Assembly (NCBI GenBank): GCA_014377015.1
Contig: JACMQL010000006.1
Coordinates: 1-64,000, forward strand
Length of the DNA stretch: 64,000 nt
Reading direction: 5' to 3'
Origin: Actinomycetota bacterium
GTDB taxonomy: Bacteria > Actinomycetota > Actinomycetes > Nanopelagicales > Nanopelagicaceae
In this document: positions 54,856 through 63,228 of the stretch, piece after piece
How the letters are laid out: the number at the start of each line of letters is the position of its first letter
Numbering within the stretch: position 1 is the stretch's first letter
Notes under the pieces: model-generated
Seen by the model: the letters and a program-made list of their open reading frames with translations, nothing else
Told to the model about the DNA's origin: nothing
Database searches by the model: none
Made by a program: the position numbers and the translations under genes

Positions 54856-55932
54856 TTAGTTACCTAATGCGGAGTTGGTGCGCGTAAGCGCGGTCTTGAT
54901 TAATTCATGAATTAATTGCGGGTACTCGATTCCGCTCTGAGCCCACAGGCTTGGAAACATTGAGGTCGGAGTGAAGCCTGGCATCGTATTCAGTTCAATG
55001 ATCACAACTTGGCCGTTTGGCTTATAGAAAAAATCCACACGGGCTAGGCCAGCACAACCCAGCGAAGTGAAGGCAAGTCCAGCAAGACGGCGAATCTCTT
55101 GGCTCGCTTCATCTGGAATTTCGGCAGGAATCTGGCTGGTTGTTGCGTCGTCCAGATACTTTGCTTCGAAATCGTAAAATTCAAATGCCGCAGAAATAAT
55201 TACCTCGCCTGGTTCGGAAACTTTGATGGCACCATCTACTTCCAGTACCCCACACTCGATTTCGCGTCCTACGACCGCTTCCTCGATCAGAACTTTCCGG
55301 TCGAATCTTTGTGCTGCTTCGATTGCTGCAAGCAGATCTGCCACCACCTTGACCTTAGATGCTCCGCGACTTGATCCTCCGCGCGCGGGCTTTACAAAAA
55401 CCGGAAAACTGAGATTAGAAAGTAATACTTCGCATCGTGCGCGGTTGCTATTCCACTGCTCAGTGGTAATCAATATCCCTTCCGCAACTTTCATCCCGTT
55501 GGCAGCAAAGACGGATTTAGCAAATGACTTATCCATGGCGACCGCCGAAGCCAAAACACCACTGCCAACGTAGGGAACGTTCGCCATTTCGCAGAATCCC
55601 TGAATAGTTCCATCTTCACCATATGGGCCGTGCAAAATCGGAAAAATAACATCAAGTCGCAACGGCTGCCCATTTACGGAGAATCCATGAATGTCTGTAT
55701 TCACTTGCGGAGCATCTTCTGGCACCGATGGAAGAGTTCCATCAAGAATCTCAAGCGGATAGTTCGCTGGAATCAATACCCAGCGACCCGAAGTTCGAGT
55801 GATTCCGATGAGAATCGGCTCGTAAATATCGCGATTGATTGCACTGAGCATTCCCCCTGCGGACACACATGAGATTTCGTGCTCCGCGCTGCGCCCACCG
55901 CACAAGATACCAACGCGAATCTTCTCGCTCAC
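54856..55932 (-). CDS. ddl: D-alanine--D-alanine ligase
   Basis: The 358-residue ATP-grasp ligase makes the peptidoglycan D-Ala-D-Ala. VGILCGGRSAEHEISCVSAG (about 7-26) opens it, PILHGPYGEDGTIQGFCEMA (about 98-117) follows, and KPARGGSSRGASKV (about 181-194) is the ATP glycine loop. EFYDFEAKYLDD supplies the Tyr found in D-Ala-specific (not D-lactate) enzymes. IELNTMPGFTPTSMFP closes it. gpsA lies directly upstream and its stop overlaps the ddl start by four bases. Confidence 0.95.
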   Translation of the reverse strand: MSEKIRVGILCGGRSAEHEISCVSAGGMLSAINRDIYEPILIGITRTSGRWVLIPANYPLEILDGTLPSVPEDAPQVNTDIHGFSVNGQPLRLDVIFPILHGPYGEDGTIQGFCEMANVPYVGSGVLASAVAMDKSFAKSVFAANGMKVAEGILITTEQWNSNRARCEVLLSNLSFPVFVKPARGGSSRGASKVKVVADLLAAIEAAQRFDRKVLIEEAVVGREIECGVLEVDGAIKVSEPGEVIISAAFEFYDFEAKYLDDATTSQIPAEIPDEASQEIRRLAGLAFTSLGCAGLARVDFFYKPNGQVVIIELNTMPGFTPTSMFPSLWAQSGIEYPQLIHELIKTALTRTNSALGN

Positions 55933-56936
55933 TTGATGAAGTCCTCAGAGGATGTGCTGATTTCCATCAACCTCTCCAGGGCAAGCAGCGGTGTGATGGC
56001 GCCCGCTACTACATCTGCGACGGCTTCAATGACGGGCACTTCAACGCCAACTCGATGCGCCAACTCTACAACCGCTCCTGCTGAAGCCACGCCTTCTACG
56101 GTCTTGGAGAAATGACTCAACGCATACTCCATGCTTCCACCGCGACCGAGCGCCTCTCCGAAAGTTCTATTTCGCGAAAGCGGGGATGAACATGAGGCTA
56201 CTAAGTCACCCATGCCTGCCAGCCCCGCAACGCTCAACGGATTGGCACCATGTGCGGCACCGAGGCGTGCGACTTCGTTAAGGCCGCGAGTAATTAGCAT
56301 GGCTTGCGTATTCTCGCCTAGCCCCATGCCCACGGCGATACCAACACCAAGGGCAATGACACTTTTTACTGCGCCAGCCATTTCGCATCCCAATAGATCC
56401 ACTGAGCAATACACGCGGTAATAAGGGGTTGTGAAAAGTTCCTGTAAGCGTCTAGCCGTTTTCTCGGTCCGCGCCGCGGCCACCGCCGCAGCCGGCTGAC
56501 GAAGTGCGAGTTCACTTGCCAGATTAGGTCCGGTGATGATTGCAATATTCTCTGGATCGATGTCGAGTACATCTTCCACGACCTCGCTCATTCGCAGTTG
56601 CGTGGCAACTTCGATTCCTTTGAGCGTGCTCACGATTAAGGTATCGTGTGGAATCAGCGGTTGAATTTCTTCAAGTTTGGCGCGCAGATTCTGCGCAGGA
56701 ATTGCTAACACGTATATCTTGGAATGATCCAAAGCTTCCCCAATTTGAGTGGTTGCCCGTAGGTGGGAAGGGAGTATCACCCCCGGGATATAAGTCTCGT
56801 TGCTGTGCGAATTGTTGATCTCTTCTATGACATCGAAATTTCTTCCCCACAACAGCACGTCATTGCCCGCATCTGCCAAGACCTGCGCCATCGTGGTGCC
56901 CCAAGCACCAGCACCTAACACCGTTACGGCACTCAC
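55929..56936 (-). CDS. gpsA: Glycerol-3-phosphate dehydrogenase (NAD(P)+)
   Basis: The 335-residue enzyme makes sn-glycerol-3-phosphate for phospholipids. The cofactor motif is TVLGAGAWGTTMAQVLADAG (about 5-24). GPNLASELALRQPAA (about 138-152) and the catalytic Lys in AGAVKSVIALGVGIAVG (about 187-203) follow, and GMGDLVASCSSPLSRNRTFG (about 242-261) ends the substrate domain. It overlaps plsC by four bases, so lipid precursor steps are coupled. Confidence 0.95.
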   Translation of the reverse strand: MSAVTVLGAGAWGTTMAQVLADAGNDVLLWGRNFDVIEEINNSHSNETYIPGVILPSHLRATTQIGEALDHSKIYVLAIPAQNLRAKLEEIQPLIPHDTLIVSTLKGIEVATQLRMSEVVEDVLDIDPENIAIITGPNLASELALRQPAAAVAAARTEKTARRLQELFTTPYYRVYCSVDLLGCEMAGAVKSVIALGVGIAVGMGLGENTQAMLITRGLNEVARLGAAHGANPLSVAGLAGMGDLVASCSSPLSRNRTFGEALGRGGSMEYALSHFSKTVEGVASAGAVVELAHRVGVEVPVIEAVADVVAGAITPLLALERLMEISTSSEDFIK

Positions 56937-57724
56937 GACCTTCTCCTTTTCAGTGCCTTTTTGTAATTACCTGTTCGAGGTAATTCAGATGTGTGCGGAT
57001 CAAAAACCTCAATCGGCGCCCGCTCTCCCCGAATGTCTTCCAGCATTATTGTTAAAGTTTTCATTATGTGGGCCGTCGCCTCGGCGAGGGCGCCTTGATC
57101 ATCTTCTTTGCCATACCAAGCAGACATATCAATTGGCTCGCCGGCGCGCATGGTAATTCTGGTGCGTGGCCACAGATGCGGTTTCTTTGAATACTGCGGC
57201 AGGACTTTTTGCGGTCCCCATGCAGCAATCGGGATCACCGGATTCATGGTGATAATCGCCAGGCGGGCGATTCCCGTCTTCGCCACCATAGGCCACAGGT
57301 TCGTGTCGCGGGTCAAAGTTCCCTCAGGATAAATACCGATTAAATGCCCCGCTTCAATTGCCGCAATCGCATGGTCCAGGGCTTTAGATGCGGTCCCGCT
57401 TTCACGATCCACGGGGATCTGTTCTGCGGCAGTGACGATGCGTCCGAGAATCGGAGTCTTAAACACCGAGCTCTTTCCAATAAATCTGGGAGCTCTCCCG
57501 TTGACAAAAAGATATTCTGCTAGGAAAAGCACATCAAAATACGACATGTGATTGCTTGCAACAATTGCCGGACCGGATTGCGGAATGTTTGCCTGCCCAG
57601 ACCAGTCACGTTTGGTAATCAGCCTCAGAATTGGAATCACAATCCCCGCACATATCTTGAAAGCGCGGTTGGTGCCAAGTGGAAAACCCGTGGGTGATGG
57701 GTAGGTTCTTGTGCTCTCCATCAC
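56933..57724 (-). CDS. plsC: 1-acyl-sn-glycerol-3-phosphate acyltransferase (PlsC-like)
   Basis: The 263-residue acyltransferase has the catalytic NHMSYFD (about 57-63), a second motif FIGKSSVFKTPILGRIV (about 76-92), IYPEGTLTRDTNLW (about 133-146) for glycerol-phosphate binding, and PIAAWGPQKVL (about 166-176). It adds the second acyl chain to make phosphatidic acid, downstream of GpsA. The ordered plsC-gpsA-ddl run is a common actinobacterial operon. Confidence 0.9.
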   Translation of the reverse strand: MMESTRTYPSPTGFPLGTNRAFKICAGIVIPILRLITKRDWSGQANIPQSGPAIVASNHMSYFDVLFLAEYLFVNGRAPRFIGKSSVFKTPILGRIVTAAEQIPVDRESGTASKALDHAIAAIEAGHLIGIYPEGTLTRDTNLWPMVAKTGIARLAIITMNPVIPIAAWGPQKVLPQYSKKPHLWPRTRITMRAGEPIDMSAWYGKEDDQGALAEATAHIMKTLTIMLEDIRGERAPIEVFDPHTSELPRTGNYKKALKRRRS

Positions 57725-57767
57725 GCTCCAATCACCTCAATAGCGTACTAGCAGCAACCAGAATTAC

Positions 57768-57809
57768 TAAAGATAAAAGCGGGGCTGACCTGATCGGCCA
57801 ACCCCGCTT
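57768..57809 (-). terminator. Strong Rho-independent terminator of the hup gene
   Basis: On the minus strand, AAGCGGGGTTGGCC pairs with GGTCAGCCCCGCTT through a GATCA loop, a 14-bp stem with two G-T wobbles, followed by TTTTATCTTT. It lies about 20 bases after the hup stop at 57831 and ends hup transcription before the plsC operon. Confidence 0.85.
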
Positions 57810-57830
57810 CTCGCCCTAATGGGCAACGAT

Positions 57831-58385
57831 CTACTTCTTCTTTGCGGCCTTCTTAACAGCCTTCTTTGGAGCAACCTTCACAACAGCCTTCTTTGGAGCA
57901 ACCTTCACGACAGGCTTCTTTGCAACAGGCTTCTTTGCAACAGGCTTCTTTGCAACAGCCTTTACTACAGCCTTCTTTGCAACAGCCTTAACTACAGCCT
58001 TCACGACAGGCTTCTTTGCAACAGCCTTAACAACAGGCTTTGCAACAGCCTTAACAACAGGCTTTGCAACGACTTTCAGCGCAGGCTTTGGCGCTGGATC
58101 TAGCTTGCGTGCACCAGAGATAACTTCTTTGAGACCCTTTGCTGGCAAGAAACGTGGCTTCTTGCTGGCTTTGATCTGAATTGTCTCGCCGGTGAATGGA
58201 TTACGTCCCTTGCGAGCCTTGCGATCTACCTTCTTAAACTTACCGAAATCATTGATCATGACATCTTCGCCCTTCGCAAGGCTACGAGTGATGGCATCAA
58301 AAACGATGTCTACAGCGTGTGCTGCTTCTTTCTTGCTGTCGTTGAAGTGTGGGGTCAACGAGGCAATGAATTGGGCCTTATTCAT
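57831..58385 (-). CDS. hup: HU nucleoid protein with lysine/alanine-rich histone-like tail
   Basis: Residues 1-90 are a normal HU (KAQFIASLTPHFNDSKKEAA, then GDFGKFK-like INDFGKFKKVDRKARKGRN, GRNPFTGE and RFLPAKGLKEVISG). The remaining 90 or so residues are repeats of AVAKKPVVKAV and APKKAVVKV, very rich in Lys, Ala and Val, like mycobacterial HupB and Streptomyces HupS. The tail binds and bends DNA strongly. ATG 58385 has AAGGGGAA upstream. Its DNA encodes the repeats in a 15-30 base pattern. It ends in a strong terminator. Confidence 0.95.
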   Translation of the reverse strand: MNKAQFIASLTPHFNDSKKEAAHAVDIVFDAITRSLAKGEDVMINDFGKFKKVDRKARKGRNPFTGETIQIKASKKPRFLPAKGLKEVISGARKLDPAPKPALKVVAKPVVKAVAKPVVKAVAKKPVVKAVVKAVAKKAVVKAVAKKPVAKKPVAKKPVVKVAPKKAVVKVAPKKAVKKAAKKK

Positions 58386-58400
58386 CAAATTCCCCTTATA

Positions 58401-58433
58401 TTTACGCGTAAACGTTAAGCAACCGCCTAACGT
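58401..58433. promoter_or_regulatory. Palindromes in the hup promoter
   Basis: TTTACGCGTAAA (58401-58412) is a perfect 12-bp palindrome 16 bases before the hup start codon. ACGTTA (58412-58417) is mirrored by TAACGT (58428-58433) just beyond it. Either could bind a regulator or HU itself. The rest of the 58386-58597 gap shows nothing else I recognise. Confidence 0.4.
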
Positions 58434-58597
58434 GTTAGAAATTTACGCATGAATATAGCCCTCGTCCACTTTCACCTTCGCGTGTCGCACTATTTTATTT
58501 CCTCCATAGACATACTTTGATGAGAAAAAGCACTGATAATCAATGCTTTTCTGAACATAAATGTCTCAACAAATGGTCGAGACTTTGCTCTTGTTGA

Positions 58598-59194
58598 TTA
58601 TCGAATCGGCAAAGTGGCGGGTTTTACTGCAGTTCTGGCCTGCTCGAAGGCATCAATTGAATCAGTCTGCTTGAGAGTCAGACCAATATCGTCTAGTCCT
58701 TCCATCAAACGCCAGCGGGTGTACTCATCCATCTCAAACGGCAATGTTTTGGAACCATACGAGACGGTGCGCTCCTCCAAACTCACTCTTACTGGCAAGC
58801 TGGGATCAGCCTCAATCGCTCTCCAGAGCGCTTCAACTTGGTCCTGGGGCAAGATGATTGTCAGCAGTCCGCCTTTGGCGCTGTTGCCGCGAAAAATGTC
58901 GGCAAAGCGCGGTGAGATGATGACTTTGAAGCCGTAATTTTGCAGCGCCCATACCGCGTGCTCGCGAGAGGACCCAGTACCAAAATCCGCCCCCGCAACA
59001 AGAATCGTGCCGTGTTTGTACGGCTCTTTGTTAAGGATGAATTCCGGATCGTTGCGCCATGCTGCAAAAAGACCGTCTTCGAAACCCGAACGAGTGACGC
59101 GTTTGAGATACACGGCAGGAATGATCTGATCAGTATCAACATTACTGCGACGAAGCGGAACTGCGGTGCCAACGTGTGTGATGAATTTTTCCAT
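58598..59194 (-). CDS. leuD: 3-isopropylmalate dehydratase small subunit
   Basis: The 198-residue swivelling domain of isopropylmalate isomerase in leucine synthesis. [20 protein letters not shown] (about 8-27) opens it and [20 protein letters not shown] (about 68-87) is the substrate loop. It is 24 bases after leuC and translated with it. Confidence 0.95.
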   Translation of the reverse strand: MEKFITHVGTAVPLRRSNVDTDQIIPAVYLKRVTRSGFEDGLFAAWRNDPEFILNKEPYKHGTILVAGADFGTGSSREHAVWALQNYGFKVIISPRFADIFRGNSAKGGLLTIILPQDQVEALWRAIEADPSLPVRVSLEERTVSYGSKTLPFEMDEYTRWRLMEGLDDIGLTLKQTDSIDAFEQARTAVKPATLPIR

Positions 59195-59218
59195 TGCTTT
59201 GCCAACCTCTCGTAGTGT

Positions 59219-60610
59219 TTACAGATCTGCCGGTGATGAGAGCGTTCCGCGAATCGCTGTGGCAGCAGCGACGAGTGGGCTAACAAGGTGTGTGCGTCCG
59301 CCCTTGCCTTGCCGGCCTTCGAAATTTCTATTGCTGGTAGAGGCCGACCGCTCCCCTGGCGCTAGTTGATCCGGATTCATGCCAAGGCACATTGAGCATC
59401 CTGCGTTACGCCACTCGGCTCCAGCTGCCATGAAAATCTTGTCCAAGCCTTCTGCTTCAGCCTGAAGCCTCACTCGTGCCGAACCAGGGACAACGAGCAT
59501 GCGCAGAGATGAAGCGATCTTCTGACCGTCCAATATCGCAGCTGCACTACGTAGATCTTCAATGCGACCATTAGTGCATGAACCCAAGAAAACAGTGTCG
59601 ATCGCAATGTTTTTCAGGGGTGTGCCTGCGGTGAGATCCATGTAGACAAGTGCTCTCTCTGCCGCGCCTCGTTCTTCAGGATCATCAATTAGAGCCGGAT
59701 TCGGAACTTCGCCGTTAAGCGGTGCGCCTTGCCCCGGATTAGTTCCCCACGTGACAAATGGAGCAAGCGCGTTGGCATCAAGAGTGATTTCAACATCGAA
59801 TTTCGCATCTGCATCGGTGTAGAGAGTGTTCCAGTAGGCAACTGCCGCATCCCAATCAGCAGGAGCGTGCGGCTTACCCTTGATGTACTCAAAAGTCTTT
59901 TCATCAGGTGAAATCAATCCCGCGCGTGCGCCCGCTTCAATCGACATATTGCACACAGTCATACGGGCTTCCATCGAGAGAGCCTTAATTGCACTTCCGC
60001 GATATTCCAAAACATAACCTTGCCCGCCGCCAGTTCCGATTTGGGCGATGATCGCGAGAATGACGTCTTTCGCAGTCACCCCAGGTTGCAGTTCGCCTTC
60101 TACGTTGATCGCCATAGTTTTTGGTCGTACCAACGGAAGTGTCTGAGTCGCCAGCACGTGCTCAACTTCACTAGTGCCAATACCAAATGCCAACGCTCCG
60201 AATGCTCCATGAGTCGAGGTATGCGAATCGCCGCAGACAATCGTCATTCCTGGTTGCGTAAGACCTAGTTGCGGTCCGACAACGTGCACGATGCCTTGAT
60301 CTATATCGCCGAGTGAATGAATGCGAACGCCGAACTCGGCGCAGTTATTACGCAATGTGTCGACCTGCAATTTTGAAACAGGATCAGCAATCGGCAGATC
60401 TATATTTTGTGTAGGAGTGTTGTGATCTTCAGTGGCAAGCGTGAGTTCCGGGCGGCGTACCTTCCGACCGCTCAAACGAAGGCCATCAAATGCTTGCGCA
60501 CTCGTGACTTCATGAATGAGATGCAGGTCGATGTAAATAAGATCGGGTTCGCCAGCCACGCTACGGACCACATGCTCTTGCCAAATTTTCTCAGCCAGCG
60601 TTTTTCCCAT
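59219..60610 (-). CDS. leuC: 3-isopropylmalate dehydratase large subunit
   Basis: The 463-residue aconitase-fold subunit. ATG 60610 has GGGGGG upstream; the frame extends further to 60646 without support. The three [4Fe-4S] cysteines are in [18 protein letters not shown] and [12 protein letters not shown], and [20 protein letters not shown] (about 126-145) and [19 protein letters not shown] (about 34-52) are substrate segments. It converts 2- to 3-isopropylmalate. It is divergent from an NdgR-type regulator. Confidence 0.95.
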   Translation of the reverse strand: MGKTLAEKIWQEHVVRSVAGEPDLIYIDLHLIHEVTSAQAFDGLRLSGRKVRRPELTLATEDHNTPTQNIDLPIADPVSKLQVDTLRNNCAEFGVRIHSLGDIDQGIVHVVGPQLGLTQPGMTIVCGDSHTSTHGAFGALAFGIGTSEVEHVLATQTLPLVRPKTMAINVEGELQPGVTAKDVILAIIAQIGTGGGQGYVLEYRGSAIKALSMEARMTVCNMSIEAGARAGLISPDEKTFEYIKGKPHAPADWDAAVAYWNTLYTDADAKFDVEITLDANALAPFVTWGTNPGQGAPLNGEVPNPALIDDPEERGAAERALVYMDLTAGTPLKNIAIDTVFLGSCTNGRIEDLRSAAAILDGQKIASSLRMLVVPGSARVRLQAEAEGLDKIFMAAGAEWRNAGCSMCLGMNPDQLAPGERSASTSNRNFEGRQGKGGRTHLVSPLVAAATAIRGTLSSPADL

Positions 60611-60639
60611 TCCAGCCCCCCTACAACTTTCGCCTCGAA

Positions 60640-60676
60640 TTGCCATCTCACGGATTGAGATGCTAGTATTACATCG
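60640..60676 (+). promoter_or_regulatory. Leaderless promoter and IclR-type operator between leuC and the regulator gene
   Basis: CATCTCA (60644-60650) is mirrored by TGAGATG (60656-60662) across five bases. It overlaps a likely plus-strand promoter: TTGCCA at 60640-60645, a 19-base spacer, TAGTAT at 60665-60670, with the GTG start at 60676 only six bases further, so the message should have no leader. The repeat is placed to control both leuC and the regulator. Confidence 0.6.
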
Positions 60677-61392
60677 TGGACAGAAAGACTAGCGGAGTTG
60701 GCGTATTAGATAAAGCGGTAGCCATCCTTACAACCCTTGAATCTGGGCCACATTCCTTAGCGCAATTAGTCGCAGCCACCGGCATCGCCCGTCCGACCGC
60801 GCACCGCCTCGCCGTGGCTCTCGAATTTCATCGCCTGTTAACCCGCGACCTCAATGGACGCTTTGTCCTTGGTCCCCGCGCGGGCGAACTTGCGGCAGCC
60901 GCCGGCGAAGATCGCTTACTTGCGGCGGCCGCACCTGCGCTAAGTGCACTTCGCGATGCCACGGGCGAAAGTGCACAGCTCTACAGACGGCAAGGAGATT
61001 TGCGCATTTGTGTCGCCGTTGCCGAAAGGCTTTCTGGGTTGCGCGATTCGGTGCCGATCGGCGCAGCGCTGACCATGCAAGCGGGCTCTGCCGCGCAAGT
61101 GTTACTTGCATGGGAAGACTCAGAACGTATTCACCGCGGATTGACCAACGCTCGCTTCACAGCTGCGCAACTTGCCGCAGTAAGGCGACGTGGTTGGGCG
61201 CAGAGCATGGGCGAACGTGAAGCAGGAGTTGCCTCTGTCTCAGCTCCAGTGCGCGGGCCGAACAATAAAGTGATTGCCGCAGTCAGCATCAGTGGTCCCA
61301 TTGAACGTTTAGGACGACAGCCTGGCCGACTTCACGCGGCGGTTGTTGCAGCCACGGCAGCGCGTCTTTCCGAACACATCTCCAATGTGTGA
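60676..61392 (+). CDS. ndgR: IclR-family regulator of leucine biosynthesis (NdgR/LtbR-like)
   Basis: The 238-residue IclR protein has an N-terminal winged helix ([20 protein letters not shown], then [20 protein letters not shown]) and a C-terminal effector domain ([40 protein letters not shown]). Divergent placement beside leuCD is the conserved arrangement of NdgR in Streptomyces and LtbR in Corynebacterium, which repress leuCD and other amino acid genes. GTG 60676 is the start. Ala-rich composition in the middle is normal for the family. Confidence 0.88.
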   Translation: MDRKTSGVGVLDKAVAILTTLESGPHSLAQLVAATGIARPTAHRLAVALEFHRLLTRDLNGRFVLGPRAGELAAAAGEDRLLAAAAPALSALRDATGESAQLYRRQGDLRICVAVAERLSGLRDSVPIGAALTMQAGSAAQVLLAWEDSERIHRGLTNARFTAAQLAAVRRRGWAQSMGEREAGVASVSAPVRGPNNKVIAAVSISGPIERLGRQPGRLHAAVVAATAARLSEHISNV

Positions 61393-61437
61393 AGGGCTAA
61401 TGTTTAGGCACGCATCCGCATTCATGCAGTCGCTGGA

Positions 61438-61599
61438 ATGTTGCTCTTCATAATCTGGCCATTTACTCGATTAGTGCACGCACTTAGCGCTCCAGTTGGC
61501 TATATGTTCCGCGCTCCGATTATTTATCGCACCCGCGACGGACGTGCCACCGCTGGCAGCCGCAAGGCTCGTCCGGGTTGGGAACGAGTTAAGTACTAA
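61438..61599 (+). CDS. Unrecognised small membrane-type protein (53 residues)
   Basis: ATG 61438 opens a 53-residue frame: a hydrophobic opening with two Trp/Phe-rich turns (MLLFIIWPFTRLVHALSAP), then a basic tail (YRTRDGRATAGSRKARPGWE). It could be a single membrane helix with a cytoplasmic basic end. Ribosome-site sequence is weak (GGA just before the start). I know no named family. It ends on the opposite strand against the DinB-like gene, overlapping its last codon. A downstream ATG at 61504 is a second possible start. Confidence 0.45.
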   Translation: MLLFIIWPFTRLVHALSAPVGYMFRAPIIYRTRDGRATAGSRKARPGWERVKY

Positions 61600-62060
61600 G
61601 AACCGAGCGCGTCCTTAATCTGATTACCATGATCACGAGGATGCCCTGAATAAGTGTTAATCCACTTCGCAACCGTGTAGCGACCACTCTCTGAATGTTC
61701 GCCATACTTTTCTAGATCAGATTCCGTGAGTCGCTTAATGATGTCTAGAGATGCTGCGCGAACTGATAGGTACACCGCAAGTGAATTCTCGACTGGAAGT
61801 GTTCGATATCCTAAAGTTTCACACTCGGCCTAGGCGCCCTCGTCATACCCTTGGATTAGCGAGCCTGCAGGTTCCGCCAGCAATCGGCGAAGTCGAGCGT
61901 AGGACTGCGCTTCGCTATCAGCCAAATGGTGAATGACTTGGCGCGGTGACCAGCCATCGCCAACTCTGCGATCCATATCGCCATCGGATAAAGCAGCCAC
62001 AATGTCTGCTACGTAGCGGGTTGAGGCTTCGTACTGGTCTGCGAGCGCGTTGATTTCCAT
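61596..62060 (-). pseudogene. DinB-family gene interrupted by an in-frame amber stop
   Basis: From ATG 62060 the frame reads a typical DinB start (LADQYEASTRYVADIVAALS, DRRVGDGWSPRQVIHHLADS, His for metal binding) for 76 codons, then meets TAG at 61830-61832. The same frame continues without other stops for a further 77 codons, with AECETLGYRTLPVENSLAVY, LTESDLEKYGEHSESGRYTV and a second metal His in NTYSGHPRDHGNQIKDALG, to TAG at 61596. A Trp codon (TGG) changed to TAG would explain it. Full length is 154 codons, normal for the family. It is either a recent pseudogene, a read-through product or a sequence error. Confidence 0.75.
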
Positions 62061-62255
62061 GGTTGAAAGTCTAGGTTGATCGCTCTTAGATTGGCCGATT
62101 TCATCTCATATCTATCAAAATAGAAGTAACGTCGTTTGATTCTTAACATCATCTCCCCGCCCCGAGCGCTTAAATACGTCAAACAGAATCCCCAAACCCC
62201 AGATTTCCTCTTCACATATTCCCATTTTGGGATTATGGGGGGCCAGTTCAGAAAC

Positions 62256-62411
62256 ATGGAGAATCAACCTTTGGGAAACCTCGTCGAGACTGACGCGCGA
62301 AGTCGAGTCGTTCTGCCCGGGCACGGTAACCGCCGATACATAATGGAAGATTTGCCTGATGGACTCATTCTCCTTCAGCCCGCAGTCGTCCTGAGTGAGT
62401 CTTTCCCCTAA
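62256..62411 (+). CDS. AbrB/MazE-like antitoxin of a small toxin-antitoxin pair
   Basis: A 51-residue protein with the swapped-hairpin DNA-binding fold of AbrB/SpoVT antitoxins: NLVETDARSRVVLPGHGNRR is the signature (Asp, Arg, Leu-Pro), and DLPDGLILLQPAVVLSE the second strand pair. ATG 62256 was chosen because the frame upstream has no domain content. The gene overlaps the next frame by 17 bases. It probably binds both the toxin and its own promoter. Confidence 0.6.
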   Translation: MENQPLGNLVETDARSRVVLPGHGNRRYIMEDLPDGLILLQPAVVLSESFP

Positions 62412-62679
62412 GAAGGACGAATACTCAGAAATTGCCGACGCGCAACTCGATGAACTCGAAATGGCTCCCGATGCGTCCCTCTATAACCAAATACTGAATG
62501 TGTGCGAACAAATTCTAGATAATCCAGTTTCTGTTCGTCGATTCTCCGCGACTATCGCGACAAATGACGTCCCGCGTTTTCGTAGCCCCGTTCCAGAAAA
62601 AGATCCGTATAAGGTCCTTTGGTCAATGATTCAAAATGACTCAGTTCGAATCGAGGCCGTGTTCCCTTACAGCGCCTAG
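62395..62679 (+). CDS. Putative RelE/ParE-like toxin partner
   Basis: GTG 62395 starts inside the antitoxin gene and gives 94 residues; ATG 62461 is a shorter alternative. The pattern is that of small RelE/ParE-type folds: helix with ADAQLDELEMAPDASLYNQI, then a basic strand RRFSATIATND, and PEKDPYKVLWSMIQNDSVRI near the end (a usual Lys-Val-Leu-Trp strand). Operon order antitoxin-toxin with overlap supports the reading. Catalytic residues cannot be named with certainty, so the toxic activity (RNase or gyrase) is not assigned. Confidence 0.5.
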   Translation: MSLSPKKDEYSEIADAQLDELEMAPDASLYNQILNVCEQILDNPVSVRRFSATIATNDVPRFRSPVPEKDPYKVLWSMIQNDSVRIEAVFPYSA

Positions 62680-62773
62680 TGCAGTCAAATATCAAGCTAG
62701 CCGGACAAGAATGCGCCCCAACTCACTCTGGAATTTGAGCAGATGTGAAAACTCTTTGAGAATGTCAAAAATG

Positions 62774-62846
62774 TAGCCCCGAAGGGATTCGAACCCTCGT
62801 AGCTGGCTTGAGAAGCCAGAGTCCTAGGCCGCTAGACGACGGGGCC
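62774..62846 (-). tRNA. tRNA-Glu (anticodon CUC)
   Basis: On the minus strand GGCCCCG (62846-62840) pairs with CGGGGCT (62781-62775) as the acceptor stem, with one G-T pair. The anticodon stem CTGGC/GCCAG closes the loop TTCTCAA, so the anticodon is CTC and reads GAG (Glu). The T arm GAGGG-TTCGAAT-CCCTT is standard. The discriminator is A and CCA is not encoded. Length is 73 bases. Confidence 0.92.
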
Positions 62847-62907
62847 CTAGTAAAGTGCATGCCCGCTAGGAGCACGGTGAAGCATAAGCCCCAGGACTCC
62901 ACAAGAC

Positions 62908-62933
62908 CAAAAAATGGGCGCCCATCGCCGGGC
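62908..62933 (-). terminator. Rho-independent terminator after the YCII gene
   Basis: On the minus strand GCCCGGCGATGGGC/GCCC folds into a GC-rich hairpin (including the 10-bp self-mirror TGGGCGCCCA) followed by six T. It starts about ten bases after the YCII stop at 62944 and separates that operon from tRNA-Glu. Confidence 0.65.
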
Positions 62934-62943
62934 AGAAAATTCC

Positions 62944-63228
62944 TTACATTGGAATCGCTTCGAATACCCTTACTCCAGCTTTATTTGGGCAACTTTGGGC
63001 AAGTGCCACAGCGGCGTCCATATCGATTGCATTGACGAGTGAATATCCGCCCACGAAATCAGGCCATTCAGTAATGTCTTTTGCGCCATCGGCGGTCACG
63101 ATCTTTCCACCGTTAAATGGATTTCCTATATCGACCACGCTCTGGCCAATGGAGGTGAACCACGCCATCCAGGCTTCGTCAGAATCAGCATCATGACTTG
63201 CGTTATAGATGAATAAAAACTTCTTCAC
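62944..63228 (-). CDS. YCII/DGPF-domain protein
   Basis: The 94-residue YCII-like ferredoxin-fold domain protein starts KKFLFIYNASHDADSDEAWM and holds the Gly-Gly turn in WPDFVGGYSLVNAIDMDAAV and the end PNKAGVRVFEAIPM. Related small proteins are common beside regulators but without a proven reaction. It overlaps the ArsR gene by four bases, so they form one operon. Confidence 0.85.
   Translation of the reverse strand: MKKFLFIYNASHDADSDEAWMAWFTSIGQSVVDIGNPFNGGKIVTADGAKDITEWPDFVGGYSLVNAIDMDAAVALAQSCPNKAGVRVFEAIPM

Noticed and set aside
57831-58100. Regular short repeats resembling an array
   Set aside because: They are in frame inside the HU tail with no unique spacers; not CRISPR.
61830-61832. 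TAG as a reassigned sense codon (read as an amino acid)
   Set aside because: Other genes in the window end naturally in TAG (for example the bkdC stop at 22763-22765), so the code is standard here.
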